From an uncultured Verrucomicrobiales bacterium (GTDB lineage Bacteria; Verrucomicrobiota; Verrucomicrobiia; Verrucomicrobiales; Akkermansiaceae): 34,952 bases of DNA. Location of the stretch: assembly GCA_937905985.1 (NCBI GenBank), contig CALCWC010000150.1, positions 1-34,952 of the forward strand. Reading direction: 5' to 3'. The notes under the pieces were generated by a model, which was given only the letters and a program-made list of their open reading frames with translations, had not been told where the DNA came from and ran no database searches. Below are positions 24,079-32,801 of this stretch, one piece after another; position 1 is the first letter of the stretch, and every line of letters starts with the position of its first letter. The translations under genes and the position numbers were made by a program.

Positions 24079-24491
24079 AAAACGCCTTAATCATACTTTG
24101 CGCCGTACCCGGCCTGGTGCAGGCCGCGGATTTCAGCGACTACAAAACCCTTTTGGAAGAAAGCATCGGCATACGCGCCGAACTGGCCGATGTGCTGGAG
24201 GGCGTCACCGACAAGGCGAGCGCCAAGGCCGCACTCCCGCGCGTCCGCGAAATCGTGGGGCAATACGTGGAAGTGGCCGCCAAGATTCTCAGCGTTCCCC
24301 AGCCGGACGAGGCCGGCAAAATGGCCATCGAGCGCACCCTGAAAGACGAGTTCGCCCCCATCCGCACCAAGCTTGCCGCCAACATCCTGCGCCTGGCCAC
24401 GGCCAACTTCTACGAGGTGGACGAACTGCGCCAGGCGCTGGAGCCCGTGGCTGCCATTGCCCCCGCGCCCCCGCAATTGCAAAGGCCGTGA
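24075..24491 (+). CDS. small secreted helical protein of unknown function
   Basis: The 138-residue product has a clear signal peptide MKNALIILCAVPGLVQA, with cleavage before ADFSDY. The mature part is mostly amphipathic helix (LLEESIGIRAELADVLEGV, EIVGQYVEVAAKIL, KLAANILRLATANFYEVDEL) with a short Pro/Ala-rich end. No family is recognised. Its ATG overlaps the methyltransferase stop (ATGA), making it the third gene of the nadA operon. Confidence 0.8.
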   Translation: MKNALIILCAVPGLVQAADFSDYKTLLEESIGIRAELADVLEGVTDKASAKAALPRVREIVGQYVEVAAKILSVPQPDEAGKMAIERTLKDEFAPIRTKLAANILRLATANFYEVDELRQALEPVAAIAPAPPQLQRP

Positions 24492-24492
24492 G

Positions 24493-24520
24493 TGATGCGA
24501 GCCTAAGCGCGCATCATTTT
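24493..24520 (+). terminator. terminator of the nadA operon
   Basis: TGATGCG (24493-24499) pairs with CGCATCA (24510-24516) and is followed by TTTTCCC. It overlaps the end of the convergent thioredoxin-like gene. Confidence 0.55.
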
Positions 24521-25173
24521 CCCTTCTTCGCCTTGGCCTTGGGCTTCTTGGGGGCGGGCTTGCCGCCGCAGTGCTGCCTCCAATCCTCCATGGTGTTGCG
24601 GCCCTCCACGCTGGCGGGACCGTTGAAGACGAGCTTGCCGCTCTTGTCCACAATCACGATATGGGGAGGCAGGGCCAGAATCGCCCCGGGGCCGCCCACG
24701 TTCACCTTGTCAATCACCGGCACGCCGGCCTTGCGCATCTCGGTGTCTGTGACTCCGGCAAAGGGGGCCTTGTACTTGTTGAGGAAACCGAGGGCGGCCT
24801 GGGCGTTATCCAGGTTGGTGAGCGTGACGAGCATCAGCTCCACGTCACCCTGCTTGCGCATCTCCTTGTAAAGATCCACGTTGCCGGGCATGGTGCGGTG
24901 GCAGTGCGTGCAGTTGGAGGTGGAAAACAGGAAGATGTAGTAATTGGCGTCCAGACGGGGCTTGGCTGTGGTGTAGCACTTCACCTTGCTAAGCGCCTTG
25001 GCCATGGGAGAGGTCGCCCTCTCTGCCTTCTTCTTGCCCTTGCCCTTTGCCTTGCCCTCCTGTTGCGCGGCGGCGGAATCATCGGCGGGAGGGGTAGAAT
25101 CCTGCGCTGTGGCGACAGACCACGCAGCCAGACACGGAACCAACATTGAAGCAAAGAGACTTGCGAATTTCAT
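24514..25173 (-). CDS. secreted thioredoxin-like protein
   Basis: The 219-residue product has a signal peptide (MKFASLFASMLVPCLAAWSV, cleavage near ATA-Q). A Lys/Gly/Ala-rich linker follows (36-52). The thioredoxin-like fold starts around residue 78 (YYIFLFSTSNCTHCH) with a CTHC redox pair at C88/C91 and continues to the cis-Pro-type ALPPHIVIVDKSGKLVF. The tail is Lys/Pro/Ala-rich. It probably acts as an envelope thiol-disulphide protein; oxidase and reductase roles cannot be separated. A TTGACA/TATCCT promoter places +1 at the ATG. Confidence 0.85.
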   Translation of the reverse strand: MKFASLFASMLVPCLAAWSVATAQDSTPPADDSAAAQQEGKAKGKGKKKAERATSPMAKALSKVKCYTTAKPRLDANYYIFLFSTSNCTHCHRTMPGNVDLYKEMRKQGDVELMLVTLTNLDNAQAALGFLNKYKAPFAGVTDTEMRKAGVPVIDKVNVGGPGAILALPPHIVIVDKSGKLVFNGPASVEGRNTMEDWRQHCGGKPAPKKPKAKAKKGK

Positions 25174-25180
25174 GTTCGGC

Positions 25181-25209
25181 AGGATACTGTTTTTCCAACA
25201 GGATGTCAA
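25181..25209 (-). promoter_or_regulatory. predicted promoter of the thioredoxin-like gene
   Basis: On the minus strand a consensus TTGACA (25204-25209), a 17-base spacer, and TATCCT (25181-25186). Seven bases follow before the ATG at 25173, a leaderless geometry. The -35 lies within the last codons of the MFS gene. Confidence 0.7.
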
Positions 25210-26477
25210 TCTTCCTTCTCGCGAAGAAGGAAAATTGCCACGACAGCGGTAACAGCGGCAAGAATGGCGCACTGCCATTGGGGGGTGAGGCCGGCGGCCT
25301 TCATGCCCCCTTGCAGCACCACGGCCACGATGCCCATGAAGCAATCCACCAGATTGCCCGCGGCAATCACATCGCCGCGCTTGTCGTTGTCGGCGCGGTC
25401 CTGGAGGCGCGCATTGAGAGGGACGAGGTACCCGGCGGCGGAGAACCCGGTGAGGCAGAGGGCGGCGAAAAAGAGCGGCTCACCGTAGGGGATAAGCGCC
25501 ATGGCGGTGCAGCCGATAATCATGCCGAGCCCGCCAACGTGCGCAACCCAGAGGTGGATGGCCTTGGCGCAGATGATGGAGGCCACCAAACCGCCGGCGA
25601 TGGCACCGCCGCTGAGCCAGGCGAAGAGGATGGCGGAATCCTTCTGCTGGCCGAGCACCTGCATGAAGTCGGCCGAGGATTCCACGGGGTTGGCCTCCGC
25701 CGCCATTTGCAGGACGACCAGCATCATGATGCCGGCAATGAACCAGAAGTAGCAGATGCCAATCTCGCTGTTGCGCAGCACGCGCACGCGCCAAAGCATG
25801 CGCAGCTGGGTGAAGTGCTGCCAGAGCAGGCTCCATTCAAACGGGCGGGTGCTCTGCGGCTTGAAACGCGGGATGGTGAGGCTGAGCAGGAACACCAGCA
25901 CCGCGCCGCCCGCACAGCACGCGCACGGTACCGCCGCGGCCTCCCAGCCGGCGTCGCGCCCCCATTCCTTCAGCAGCATGTACACCACAGAGAGCGCGCC
26001 AATCTGCCCCACCAGCAGTGCCAGCATGGAGGTAATCTCCAGAATGCCGCTGGCAAACCCGATGTTCTCCGTGCCCACCATGTCCTTCACCAGCCCCTTC
26101 TTGGCGGGGCTGAAAAACATGGCTTGGATGCAGAAGACGGTGAAGAACGCAATCGCCACGGGCAGGCTGTGCATGAACAGCCCCGCCGTCATGCCCGCCA
26201 GCACCACCACCTGCAGCAGCACCATGCTCTGCAGCAGGCGCGTCTTGCAATAGCGGTCCGACAACCAGCCCGCCAGCGGCGAGAACAGCACGAACGGCAC
26301 CACAATCAAGATGGAGAGCGGGTACTGCAGCTCCGCCGCCATCCAAATACCCAGGGCAATCAGGAGGAACTGGACTCCCTTCTCGTTGAGGGAGTTCATG
26401 CACTGAATGACGACCAAGCTCCAGAAGGCGCCCCAAGGAGTCTTCCCGCGCGGCGCATTCTGGGTGGTTTCAGCCAT
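25206..26477 (-). CDS. MFS transporter, LplT-like
   Basis: The 423-residue membrane protein has about 12 hydrophobic segments. LGIWMAAELQYPLSILIVVPFVLFSPLAGWLSDR resembles the first helices and the MFS loop. IQAMFFSPAKKGLVKDMVG followed by ENIGFASGILEITSM matches the 'SPAKyGilpel...NGliE' pattern of LplT, the lysophospholipid flippase. Assignment to lysophospholipid uptake is therefore plausible but not proven. The ATG at 26477 overlaps the Sel1 gene's stop by one base (TGATG). A longer frame upstream lies within the Sel1 gene. Confidence 0.8.
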   Translation of the reverse strand: MAETTQNAPRGKTPWGAFWSLVVIQCMNSLNEKGVQFLLIALGIWMAAELQYPLSILIVVPFVLFSPLAGWLSDRYCKTRLLQSMVLLQVVVLAGMTAGLFMHSLPVAIAFFTVFCIQAMFFSPAKKGLVKDMVGTENIGFASGILEITSMLALLVGQIGALSVVYMLLKEWGRDAGWEAAAVPCACCAGGAVLVFLLSLTIPRFKPQSTRPFEWSLLWQHFTQLRMLWRVRVLRNSEIGICYFWFIAGIMMLVVLQMAAEANPVESSADFMQVLGQQKDSAILFAWLSGGAIAGGLVASIICAKAIHLWVAHVGGLGMIIGCTAMALIPYGEPLFFAALCLTGFSAAGYLVPLNARLQDRADNDKRGDVIAAGNLVDCFMGIVAVVLQGGMKAAGLTPQWQCAILAAVTAVVAIFLLREKED

Positions 26478-27103
26478 CAGTTCCAGCCTTGGTCCTCCAT
26501 GAAGGCGGCGGCGTTCTTGTGCCCGGCCTGAGCGGCCTTGGTGATCCACTCGCGGGCCTGAAGCAAATCCTGGGGTACGCCGAGGCCGTGGAAGAAGCAG
26601 CGGCCGTAGTTGTACATACCGTTGGCGTTCCCACCCTTCGCGGACTTCTCAAAGGCTTGCGCGGCCTTCACGGCATCCTGGGGCACGCCCTCGCCGTTGC
26701 GGTAGCAGAGGCCCACGTTGTTGAGCGCGGATGCATTGCCCTGCTGGGCGGCGCGGTTGTACCAATAGAAGGCGGTGGAATAGTCCTTGGGCACGCCTGC
26801 GCCATCAAAGAAACAGCCGCCCAGGTTGTTCTGGGCGTTGGCGTTTCCGTTCTCGGCGGCCTTGCGGTACCACTGGGCGGCCTTGGTGGTGTCCTGCGGC
26901 ACGCCATGGCCGAAATCGCAGCACTTGGCCAGCATCAGCTGGGCCTCAGAGTTGCCCATGTAGGCCTCCTGCAGGAACAGGGGAATGGCCTTGTCGTACT
27001 GCCCGGCATTGTAGAGCGCCTGGGCTTCCCGCACGGTGGGGGATTGCGTGCTGCATGCAGCAAGCAGCAGCGCGGCAGCAAGTATGGGTGCGTATTGTTT
27101 CAT
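26477..27103 (-). CDS. Sel1-repeat lipoprotein
   Basis: The 208-residue product starts MKQYAPILAAALLLAAC, a lipoprotein signal with the acylated Cys at 17. The mature protein has about four to five Sel1-like repeats (AxxxLGxxYxxGxGVPQDxxKAxxWYxKAAxxGxxxA), for example GHGVPQDTTKAAQWYRKAAE and GAGVPKDYSTAFYWYNRAAQ. Such repeats form an alpha-solenoid for protein binding. The partner is unknown. It is translationally coupled to the MFS gene. Confidence 0.92.
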   Translation of the reverse strand: MKQYAPILAAALLLAACSTQSPTVREAQALYNAGQYDKAIPLFLQEAYMGNSEAQLMLAKCCDFGHGVPQDTTKAAQWYRKAAENGNANAQNNLGGCFFDGAGVPKDYSTAFYWYNRAAQQGNASALNNVGLCYRNGEGVPQDAVKAAQAFEKSAKGGNANGMYNYGRCFFHGLGVPQDLLQAREWITKAAQAGHKNAAAFMEDQGWN

Positions 27104-27122
27104 GATAGCGAATAGTTGTTGT

Positions 27123-28061
27123 TCAGGAGAGGGTGAGCAGGTAGCGCTCTGCATCCAGCGCGGCACGGCAGCCCATGCCTGCGGCGGAAATAGCCTGGCG
27201 GTACACGGAATCGCCCACGTCGCCCGCCACAAACAGGCCGGGCGTCTTGGTGGCGGTGCTGCCGGGTTGCGATACAATAAAGCCCGCTGCATCCACATCC
27301 GCCAGGTTGCCGATGAATTTGCTGTTGGGCTGGTGGCCGATGGCCATGAACACGCACTTCACCTCCAGCTCGCGCTCTGCGCCGGTCTGCGTGTCCTTGA
27401 GGGTGACGGAGGAGAGCTCGCCTTCCGCATCCTTGTGGTAGGCGGCAATGGTGCTGTTCCAGAGCGGCTCGATTTTCTCGTTCGTGAGCACGCGCTGCTG
27501 CATGGCCTTGCTGGCGCGCAGCTGGTCGCGGCGGTGGATGAGGTACACCTTGGAGGCAAAGCGCGTGAGGAAGGTGGCCTCCTCGCACGCGCTGTCGCCG
27601 CCACCCACCACGCACACCGGAACGTCGCGGTAGAACGCGCCGTCACAGGTGGCACAGGCGGTCAAGCCGTGGCCAATAAGCTCCTTCTCGCCCTCAATGC
27701 CCAGGTAGCGCGCCGTTGCGCCCGTGGCCACGATGACAGCCTGAGCCTTGTATGCGCCGCCGGACGTGGTGACCACGAACAGGCCGCTGCATGCCTCCTG
27801 GGTGACGGAGAGCACTTCCTCGAAAGCGAAGCGCGTGCCGAATTTCTCCGCCTGCTGGCTCATGTTGAACATGAGTTCCGGCCCCACGATGCCCTCCGGG
27901 AATCCGGGAAAGTTTTCAATCTCCGTGGTGGTGGTCAACTGCCCGCCGATTTGCCCGCCCGTGAAGAGCAGCGGTTTCAAATCCGCGCGCGCGGCATAAA
28001 TGGCTGCGGTATACCCGGCAGGCCCGCTGCCGATGATGATGAGTTTCTCAGCGTCTTCCAT
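27123..28061 (-). CDS. trxB: thioredoxin-disulfide reductase
   Basis: This NADPH- and FAD-dependent enzyme reduces thioredoxin. The product is about 312 residues. The FAD motif GSGPAGYTAAIYAARA is at the N-terminus, the redox centre is CATC (C136/C139), the NADPH motif is VVGGGDSACEEA followed by HRRDQLRA, and the C-terminal FAD motif is GLFVAGDV...QAISAAGMG. Starts at 28073 and 28061 are possible. I chose 28061 because an extended -10 (TGG-TAGAAT) overlaps the first ATG. A secreted thioredoxin-like gene lies two genes downstream. Confidence 0.97.
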   Translation of the reverse strand: MEDAEKLIIIGSGPAGYTAAIYAARADLKPLLFTGGQIGGQLTTTTEIENFPGFPEGIVGPELMFNMSQQAEKFGTRFAFEEVLSVTQEACSGLFVVTTSGGAYKAQAVIVATGATARYLGIEGEKELIGHGLTACATCDGAFYRDVPVCVVGGGDSACEEATFLTRFASKVYLIHRRDQLRASKAMQQRVLTNEKIEPLWNSTIAAYHKDAEGELSSVTLKDTQTGAERELEVKCVFMAIGHQPNSKFIGNLADVDAAGFIVSQPGSTATKTPGLFVAGDVGDSVYRQAISAAGMGCRAALDAERYLLTLS

Positions 28062-28071
28062 ATCTAGCTGC

Positions 28072-28080
28072 ATTCTACCA
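28072..28080 (-). promoter_or_regulatory. predicted extended -10 promoter of trxB
   Basis: On the minus strand TGG-TAGAAT covers 28080-28072. The predicted +1 is near 28065, about 4 nt before the ATG at 28061. No good -35 is seen, as is usual for extended -10 promoters. Confidence 0.45.
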
Positions 28081-28131
28081 CACTCCGCCCCGCGGGAAAA
28101 GGCAAAAAAGCGCGCGGGCACCGCCGGAAAC

Positions 28132-29922
28132 CTACACGCCCTGGCGGTCGTGCAGCTCCTTGTAGAGCGGGCAGGTGGCGTAGAGCTGGTCGTGGGGGCC
28201 ATCGGCAATGATGCGGCCGTGGTCAAACACGAGGATGCGGTGTGCCATGCGGATGGTGCTGAAGCGGTGGGCCACGATGAGGGTGGTGCGCCCCTGTGCA
28301 AGGCGCTCCAGGGATTGCTGGATGGCGCGCTCGCCCTCGGCATCCAGCGAGGCGGTGGCTTCGTCCAGGATGAGGATGGGTGCGTCTTTCACGAAAGCGC
28401 GTGCGATGGCGACACGCTGGCGCTGGCCGCCGGAGATGCCCACCCCGCCCTGGCCAAGTTCTGTATCCAAGCCGTTGGGCAGAGCGACGGCAAACTTGTC
28501 CACACCCGCGGCATGCGCGGCCGCCTCAATCTCCGCATCGGTGGCACCGGGCTTGCCGAGGGCGATGTTCTGGCGGATGGTGCCGCTGAAGAGCAAGGCT
28601 TGCTGCCCCACGTAGGCCAGCTGGGAGCGCAGGTCGTGGGAGTTCATCTCGCGCAGGTTGATGCCGTCGGCCTCCACGGCTCCCTGCGTGGCATCGTAGA
28701 AGCGCGGGATAAGGTTGGCAAAGGTGGTCTTGCCAGCCCCGCTCGGGCCCACCAAGCCCACAATCTGGCCGGGAGGAATGGAGAGGTTGATGTCCTGCAG
28801 CACGGTGTGGCCATCCTCGTATGAGAACGCAACGTTGCGGAAGTCCAGGGCACCCCGGAGGCCCCCTTGCGGGAGTTCGCGCGGGCATTCGGGTTCGGGG
28901 ATGGAGTTGGGCTCGTTGAGGATTTCAGCGAGGCGGTGGATGGAGCCCTGCGCCTCGTTGAAGCGGTTGAAGGCGTTGCCGGCGCGCTTGAGCGCATCAA
29001 ACGCAAAGAAGAGCGCACCCGCCATCGCCATAAAGTCCGTGAGCGACATGCCACACCGCCGCCCGGACACCATCAGGAATGCCAGTGCCACAGCGGTTAC
29101 CGTCTCCATCACGGGCACGAGAGCCTTCTGGTACTTGATGAGCTTGACGTAGTTGGTGCAGTAGCGGAGGGAGACCGCGGAGAACCCGCGAATCTCACGT
29201 TCCTCCAAGGCGTAGGCGCGTACCTCTCGCTGCGTTGCGAGGTTCTGCTGCACGGCGGAGTTAAGCTCGCCAAGGCCCTCCTGCGCGCGCAGGGCCTTCT
29301 TGGTGATGCGCTTGCCGAACACGATGATGGGCCACGCCGCCAGCCCGATGAACACCAGGTTCACAAAGAACAACAGGCCGTTGCCGGACATGACGAGCAG
29401 CCACACAAACGCGGCCATGGCGCACACGGCAGTCACGGGCTGCTTCACCAAATCATTGGCCACATGGGAGAGAATGGTCTGCACGTTTGCCGTGTCTGCG
29501 GCAATGCGGCTCACCACATCCCCCTTGCGGCGTTGGTCAAGGAAAGCGATGGGGAGCTCCTGCACGCGCTGGAAAACAGCCATACGCAAAGTCTCCAGGA
29601 TGCGCAGGCCCAGCAGGTTCACCATCACGGCGTTCAGCCACATGGCAAACCCGCGCACCACGAACACCAGCGGCAGCATGGCACACGCCGTCAGCAGCAG
29701 GGTCATGTGGTTCCACTCCGCAAGCGACGGCACATATTCCAGAATCTCCGGCGTGGTGCCGTTCTCACTGTGGAACACCAGCGGGAACACGAACTTCACC
29801 ATCATGGGCACGCCCATGCCGCTCGCAGCAGCTGCCACCAGACCCGTCAGGAACACAATGCCCAACATCCCCAGGTGCGGCACCAGAAAGCGCTTCGCAA
29901 AATAAAGGTACGTCTTCAACAT
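28132..29922 (-). CDS. ABC exporter half-subunit (MsbA-like), second of pair
   Basis: The 596-residue protein has an N-terminal six-helix exporter domain (about 1-320) fused to an ATPase. Walker A is GPSGAGKTT, the Q-loop is YVGQQ, the signature GISGGQRQR, Walker B plus catalytic Glu ILILDEATASLD, and the H-loop VAHRFS. It is an exporter of the MsbA/multidrug class. It overlaps the preceding half-transporter by 7 bases, which suggests a heterodimer, although either could homodimerise. Both nucleotide sites look competent. Lipid or lipopolysaccharide-core export is one possible role; the substrate is unknown. Confidence 0.93.
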   Translation of the reverse strand: MLKTYLYFAKRFLVPHLGMLGIVFLTGLVAAAASGMGVPMMVKFVFPLVFHSENGTTPEILEYVPSLAEWNHMTLLLTACAMLPLVFVVRGFAMWLNAVMVNLLGLRILETLRMAVFQRVQELPIAFLDQRRKGDVVSRIAADTANVQTILSHVANDLVKQPVTAVCAMAAFVWLLVMSGNGLLFFVNLVFIGLAAWPIIVFGKRITKKALRAQEGLGELNSAVQQNLATQREVRAYALEEREIRGFSAVSLRYCTNYVKLIKYQKALVPVMETVTAVALAFLMVSGRRCGMSLTDFMAMAGALFFAFDALKRAGNAFNRFNEAQGSIHRLAEILNEPNSIPEPECPRELPQGGLRGALDFRNVAFSYEDGHTVLQDINLSIPPGQIVGLVGPSGAGKTTFANLIPRFYDATQGAVEADGINLREMNSHDLRSQLAYVGQQALLFSGTIRQNIALGKPGATDAEIEAAAHAAGVDKFAVALPNGLDTELGQGGVGISGGQRQRVAIARAFVKDAPILILDEATASLDAEGERAIQQSLERLAQGRTTLIVAHRFSTIRMAHRILVFDHGRIIADGPHDQLYATCPLYKELHDRQGV

Positions 29923-31778
29923 GCGCTCTCCTTTCCATGCTTCTCCTGCCGCACCTGTTCGTCATACAGGTGGCGGTAGAGAACGCAGCTTTCGTACAGC
30001 TGGGCATGCGAGCCGTCCGCCACAATTCGGCCGGCTTCGAACACGAGGATGCGTGAGGCCATGCGGATGGTGCTGAAACGGTGTGCGATAATGAAGGTGG
30101 TGTGACCCTGAGCCAGCTCTTGCAGCGAGCCCTGGATGGCGGCCTCGCTCTTCATGTCCAGCGCAGAGGTGGCCTCATCCAGAATGAGGATGGGAGCGTT
30201 CTTCAGGAAGGCGCGCGCAATGGAGACGCGCTGGCGCTGGCCGCCGGAGAGGCCGCTGCCGCCCTCCTCCAGCATGCGGTCATACCCGGCGGGGTCTTCC
30301 AGGGCAAACTCGTTCACCCGCGCGCGTTCGGCGGCGCGCTCCACGGCGGCGTCATCCGCATCGGGCTTGCCCACGCGGATGTTCTCGCGGATGGTACCGC
30401 GGAAGAGCGCGGAGAATTGGGACACCAGGCCAATGGCGTGTGTACGGTCCGCACGGGTGAGGTTGCGCACGTCCACGCCGTCGATGGACACACTGCCGGA
30501 ATCGGGGTCGTAGAATCGGCAGACGAGGTTGATGAAGGTGGTCTTGCCGGAACCGCTGGGGCCCACCAGCGCCACCACCTGGCCGGGTGGCACGCTCACC
30601 GAAATATCGCGCAGCACGGGCGTGTCCTCCACGTAGCTGAAATTCACGTTGCGGAAATCCACCGCGCCTTGCGTGGGCTGGGGCAGCGGCTGCGGGTCGG
30701 CTGGCTCCGGCGTTTCATCCTTGGCGTGCAGGATTTCGTTGACGCCCTCAATGCCGGCGCGCACCATCTGGCAGCAGTTGGCGGTGGCGCCCAGACGCTT
30801 CACGGGGTCGTAACAGAAGTAGAATGCGGTGGCGATGGCGGTGAACTGCTCCAGCGTAAGGCCATCCTGCGCGCCGCGGTACAAGGCAAACGAGAGGGCG
30901 AGTGCGGTGACAATTTCCACCAGGGGAGTGAGCAGCTGCTGCCAAGCCGCAATGCGCATGAGCGCACGGTTGAAATAGCGGATGGCATCCTGAAGCAGGC
31001 CTTCCTGGCGCTTCTCCAGGTTGAAGGCGCGCACCTCGCGCTGGGCGGAGAGGGTCTCCTCAATGGTGGCGGTGATGATGTTCATGCCAACCAGGGACTT
31101 GCGGACGTGCTTGACGAGCTTCTTACCCACGAAGTGGATAACGGGTATCACCGCCGCAGAAATGATGAGGTTGCCCAGCAGCATGGCACTCTCACGGCTC
31201 GTCAACGCCGCAAACAGCAGGTATCCCACCGCAGCCACCAGAATGAACGGCTGAATCAGGATGTCGTTCAGGATGGTGATGAGCCCCTGCTGGATGTTCT
31301 GCGTGTACTGCACCACCACCGTCATCAGGTCTCCACGCTTCTTACGGTCGTGGAAGGAGAACGAAAGCCGCTGCAGCCGGGCGAAGATATCCGTGCGCAT
31401 CTCCGCCAAGGCCAGCATGCCGGCCTTGGTCAACAGGAAAGCGTTCAAGTACGTGGCTGTGCTGCGCACCGCCATGATGAACGGTATAAGCAGCGCCGCA
31501 CTCCACAGGATGGCACCCGCCATGTCCTCCGCCGGCACGTGTGCCTCCAGCCATGCGTGTATAGCCTCCGGCGGCTGCACCTCCCCGAACACCACCGGGA
31601 ACACGTAGCGTATCATGAACGGCATCCCGAAACCGCTCGCCGCAGCCGCCACCATGCCTGCCAGCACGCCCAATGCCACCAGCCATGTGATGTACCGCGA
31701 ACCCAGCACATACCGCCGCACCACGGGCGAGATGACCGCCCATGCGCTTTCTTCACGCTCCTGTGTACCGGTTGCCAA
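29916..31778 (-). CDS. ABC exporter half-subunit (MsbA-like), first of pair
   Basis: The 620-residue exporter half-molecule has the same plan as its neighbour: six-helix domain to about 340, then Walker A GPSGSGKTT, signature GLSGGQRQR, Walker B ILILDEATSALD and H-loop IAHRFS. The two N-termini share AAASG-GMP-MI/VK-type residues in the first helix, so they probably arose by duplication. The start at 31778 is a TTG (MATGTQERE...); a GTG 19 codons in is an alternative. A promoter just upstream (TTGAGA/TAGAAT) gives a leader of only about 6 nt. Confidence 0.92.
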   Translation of the reverse strand: MATGTQEREESAWAVISPVVRRYVLGSRYITWLVALGVLAGMVAAAASGFGMPFMIRYVFPVVFGEVQPPEAIHAWLEAHVPAEDMAGAILWSAALLIPFIMAVRSTATYLNAFLLTKAGMLALAEMRTDIFARLQRLSFSFHDRKKRGDLMTVVVQYTQNIQQGLITILNDILIQPFILVAAVGYLLFAALTSRESAMLLGNLIISAAVIPVIHFVGKKLVKHVRKSLVGMNIITATIEETLSAQREVRAFNLEKRQEGLLQDAIRYFNRALMRIAAWQQLLTPLVEIVTALALSFALYRGAQDGLTLEQFTAIATAFYFCYDPVKRLGATANCCQMVRAGIEGVNEILHAKDETPEPADPQPLPQPTQGAVDFRNVNFSYVEDTPVLRDISVSVPPGQVVALVGPSGSGKTTFINLVCRFYDPDSGSVSIDGVDVRNLTRADRTHAIGLVSQFSALFRGTIRENIRVGKPDADDAAVERAAERARVNEFALEDPAGYDRMLEEGGSGLSGGQRQRVSIARAFLKNAPILILDEATSALDMKSEAAIQGSLQELAQGHTTFIIAHRFSTIRMASRILVFEAGRIVADGSHAQLYESCVLYRHLYDEQVRQEKHGKESAC

Positions 31779-31789
31779 AGCTCTGCCTA

Positions 31790-31828
31790 AATTCTAAACT
31801 CAAAATTGAAATTTCTCAATTCTAAACT
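31790..31828. repeat. direct repeat of AATTCTAAACT in an AT-rich intergenic region
   Basis: The 11-mer occurs at 31790-31800 and 31818-31828, 28 bases apart. On the minus strand each copy carries a TAGAAT -10-like word. The segment between holds a small inverted repeat (AATTGA/TCAATT). Confidence 0.8.
31791..31819 (-). promoter_or_regulatory. predicted promoter of the ABC exporter operon
   Basis: On the minus strand TTGAGA (31814-31819), a 17-base spacer, and TAGAAT (31791-31796). The predicted +1 is near 31784. Confidence 0.6.
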
Positions 31829-31842
31829 GAAGCGCATCCGAC

Positions 31843-32781
31843 TTATTCCGGAAGCGTCTGCATGAGTTCGTCCCACATGACCTTTGCCTCTAGGATATCC
31901 TCTCGCTTCACGGATCCGGACAATTCCCAGGTGAGCGGCATGGAGCGGCGGAAGCAGCGTGTCAACAGGCCGCGGAAATCCACATCACCGCCAAAGAACG
32001 GGGCGCGGTGGTCGCGCGCGGGCCACTGCACATCGTTCACGTGGGCACCGTAAATGTAGGGTTGCAGGTTCTGCAAATACTGCGCGTGATCCAAGAGAAG
32101 AAGATTGTGCTTGCGCTGGATGTGGCCGAAATCATGCCAGTACATCACATGCGGGTTGTCTTTGAATTCCTGCATGAGCAGGGGCATTTCCGGCTCTCCG
32201 GGCACTTGCTCGAAATTGCTGCGCCCCTCCACACCCAGCACCAAGTTGTACTTTGCGGCCTTTTCCGCAAGCTTGTGCAGGGCCTCCCGCGCGCGCGCAA
32301 AGTACAGCGGCGCCAGTTTGGCGCGCTTGCGCACCAGCTCTCCCTTGAACTCGGCATATTCCCTGGTCCCCAGCATGCCGTGACGCGCCATGCGCTCCAG
32401 CGGCCGCGTGGCCTTGCTGCGCCGCAACAAGTCAATGGAGCCCATGTGCAGCACCACATACTTGGCACCCAGGCGCGCGGCCACCATGAGCGTTTCCATG
32501 GTCAGGTTCAAGGCGCGCTCGCGCCGCTCCGAGCGGTACGAGGTGAACTGGTACGCATCCGGCGCATCGCCGGGTACATCGATGGGCGCGGGGCAAAAGT
32601 TGTGCACGCCCTCCACAATGATACGCTTCTCCTCCACGGCCTTGATAAGCCCCGGCATCATGGAAAGCGGAAGCCCGTGCGATGCCTCGATGCGCTCGAA
32701 CCCAAGCTCGCGGATTTCGTCGCACATGGCACCGCCGTCCTTGTGGCGTGAGCTGTTCCAGCATGTGGAGAAGACGTTCAC
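31843..32781 (-). CDS. sugar phosphate isomerase/epimerase-like TIM-barrel protein
   Basis: The 312-residue xylose-isomerase-like (AP-endonuclease-2 superfamily) barrel has the expected strand-end motifs: FERIEASHG, IIVEGVHNFCP, YVVLHMGS, VLGVEGRSNFEQ, MYWHDFGH, GAHVNDV and PLTWELSG. The Glu/His/Asp residues could bind a divalent metal. The substrate is not evident. The start is a GTG at 32781, 20 bases after folE2, so it is likely co-transcribed. Confidence 0.8.
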   Translation of the reverse strand: MNVFSTCWNSSRHKDGGAMCDEIRELGFERIEASHGLPLSMMPGLIKAVEEKRIIVEGVHNFCPAPIDVPGDAPDAYQFTSYRSERRERALNLTMETLMVAARLGAKYVVLHMGSIDLLRRSKATRPLERMARHGMLGTREYAEFKGELVRKRAKLAPLYFARAREALHKLAEKAAKYNLVLGVEGRSNFEQVPGEPEMPLLMQEFKDNPHVMYWHDFGHIQRKHNLLLLDHAQYLQNLQPYIYGAHVNDVQWPARDHRAPFFGGDVDFRGLLTRCFRRSMPLTWELSGSVKREDILEAKVMWDELMQTLPE

Positions 32782-32801
32782 GGCTGCGGGCAGGGAAAGG
32801 G

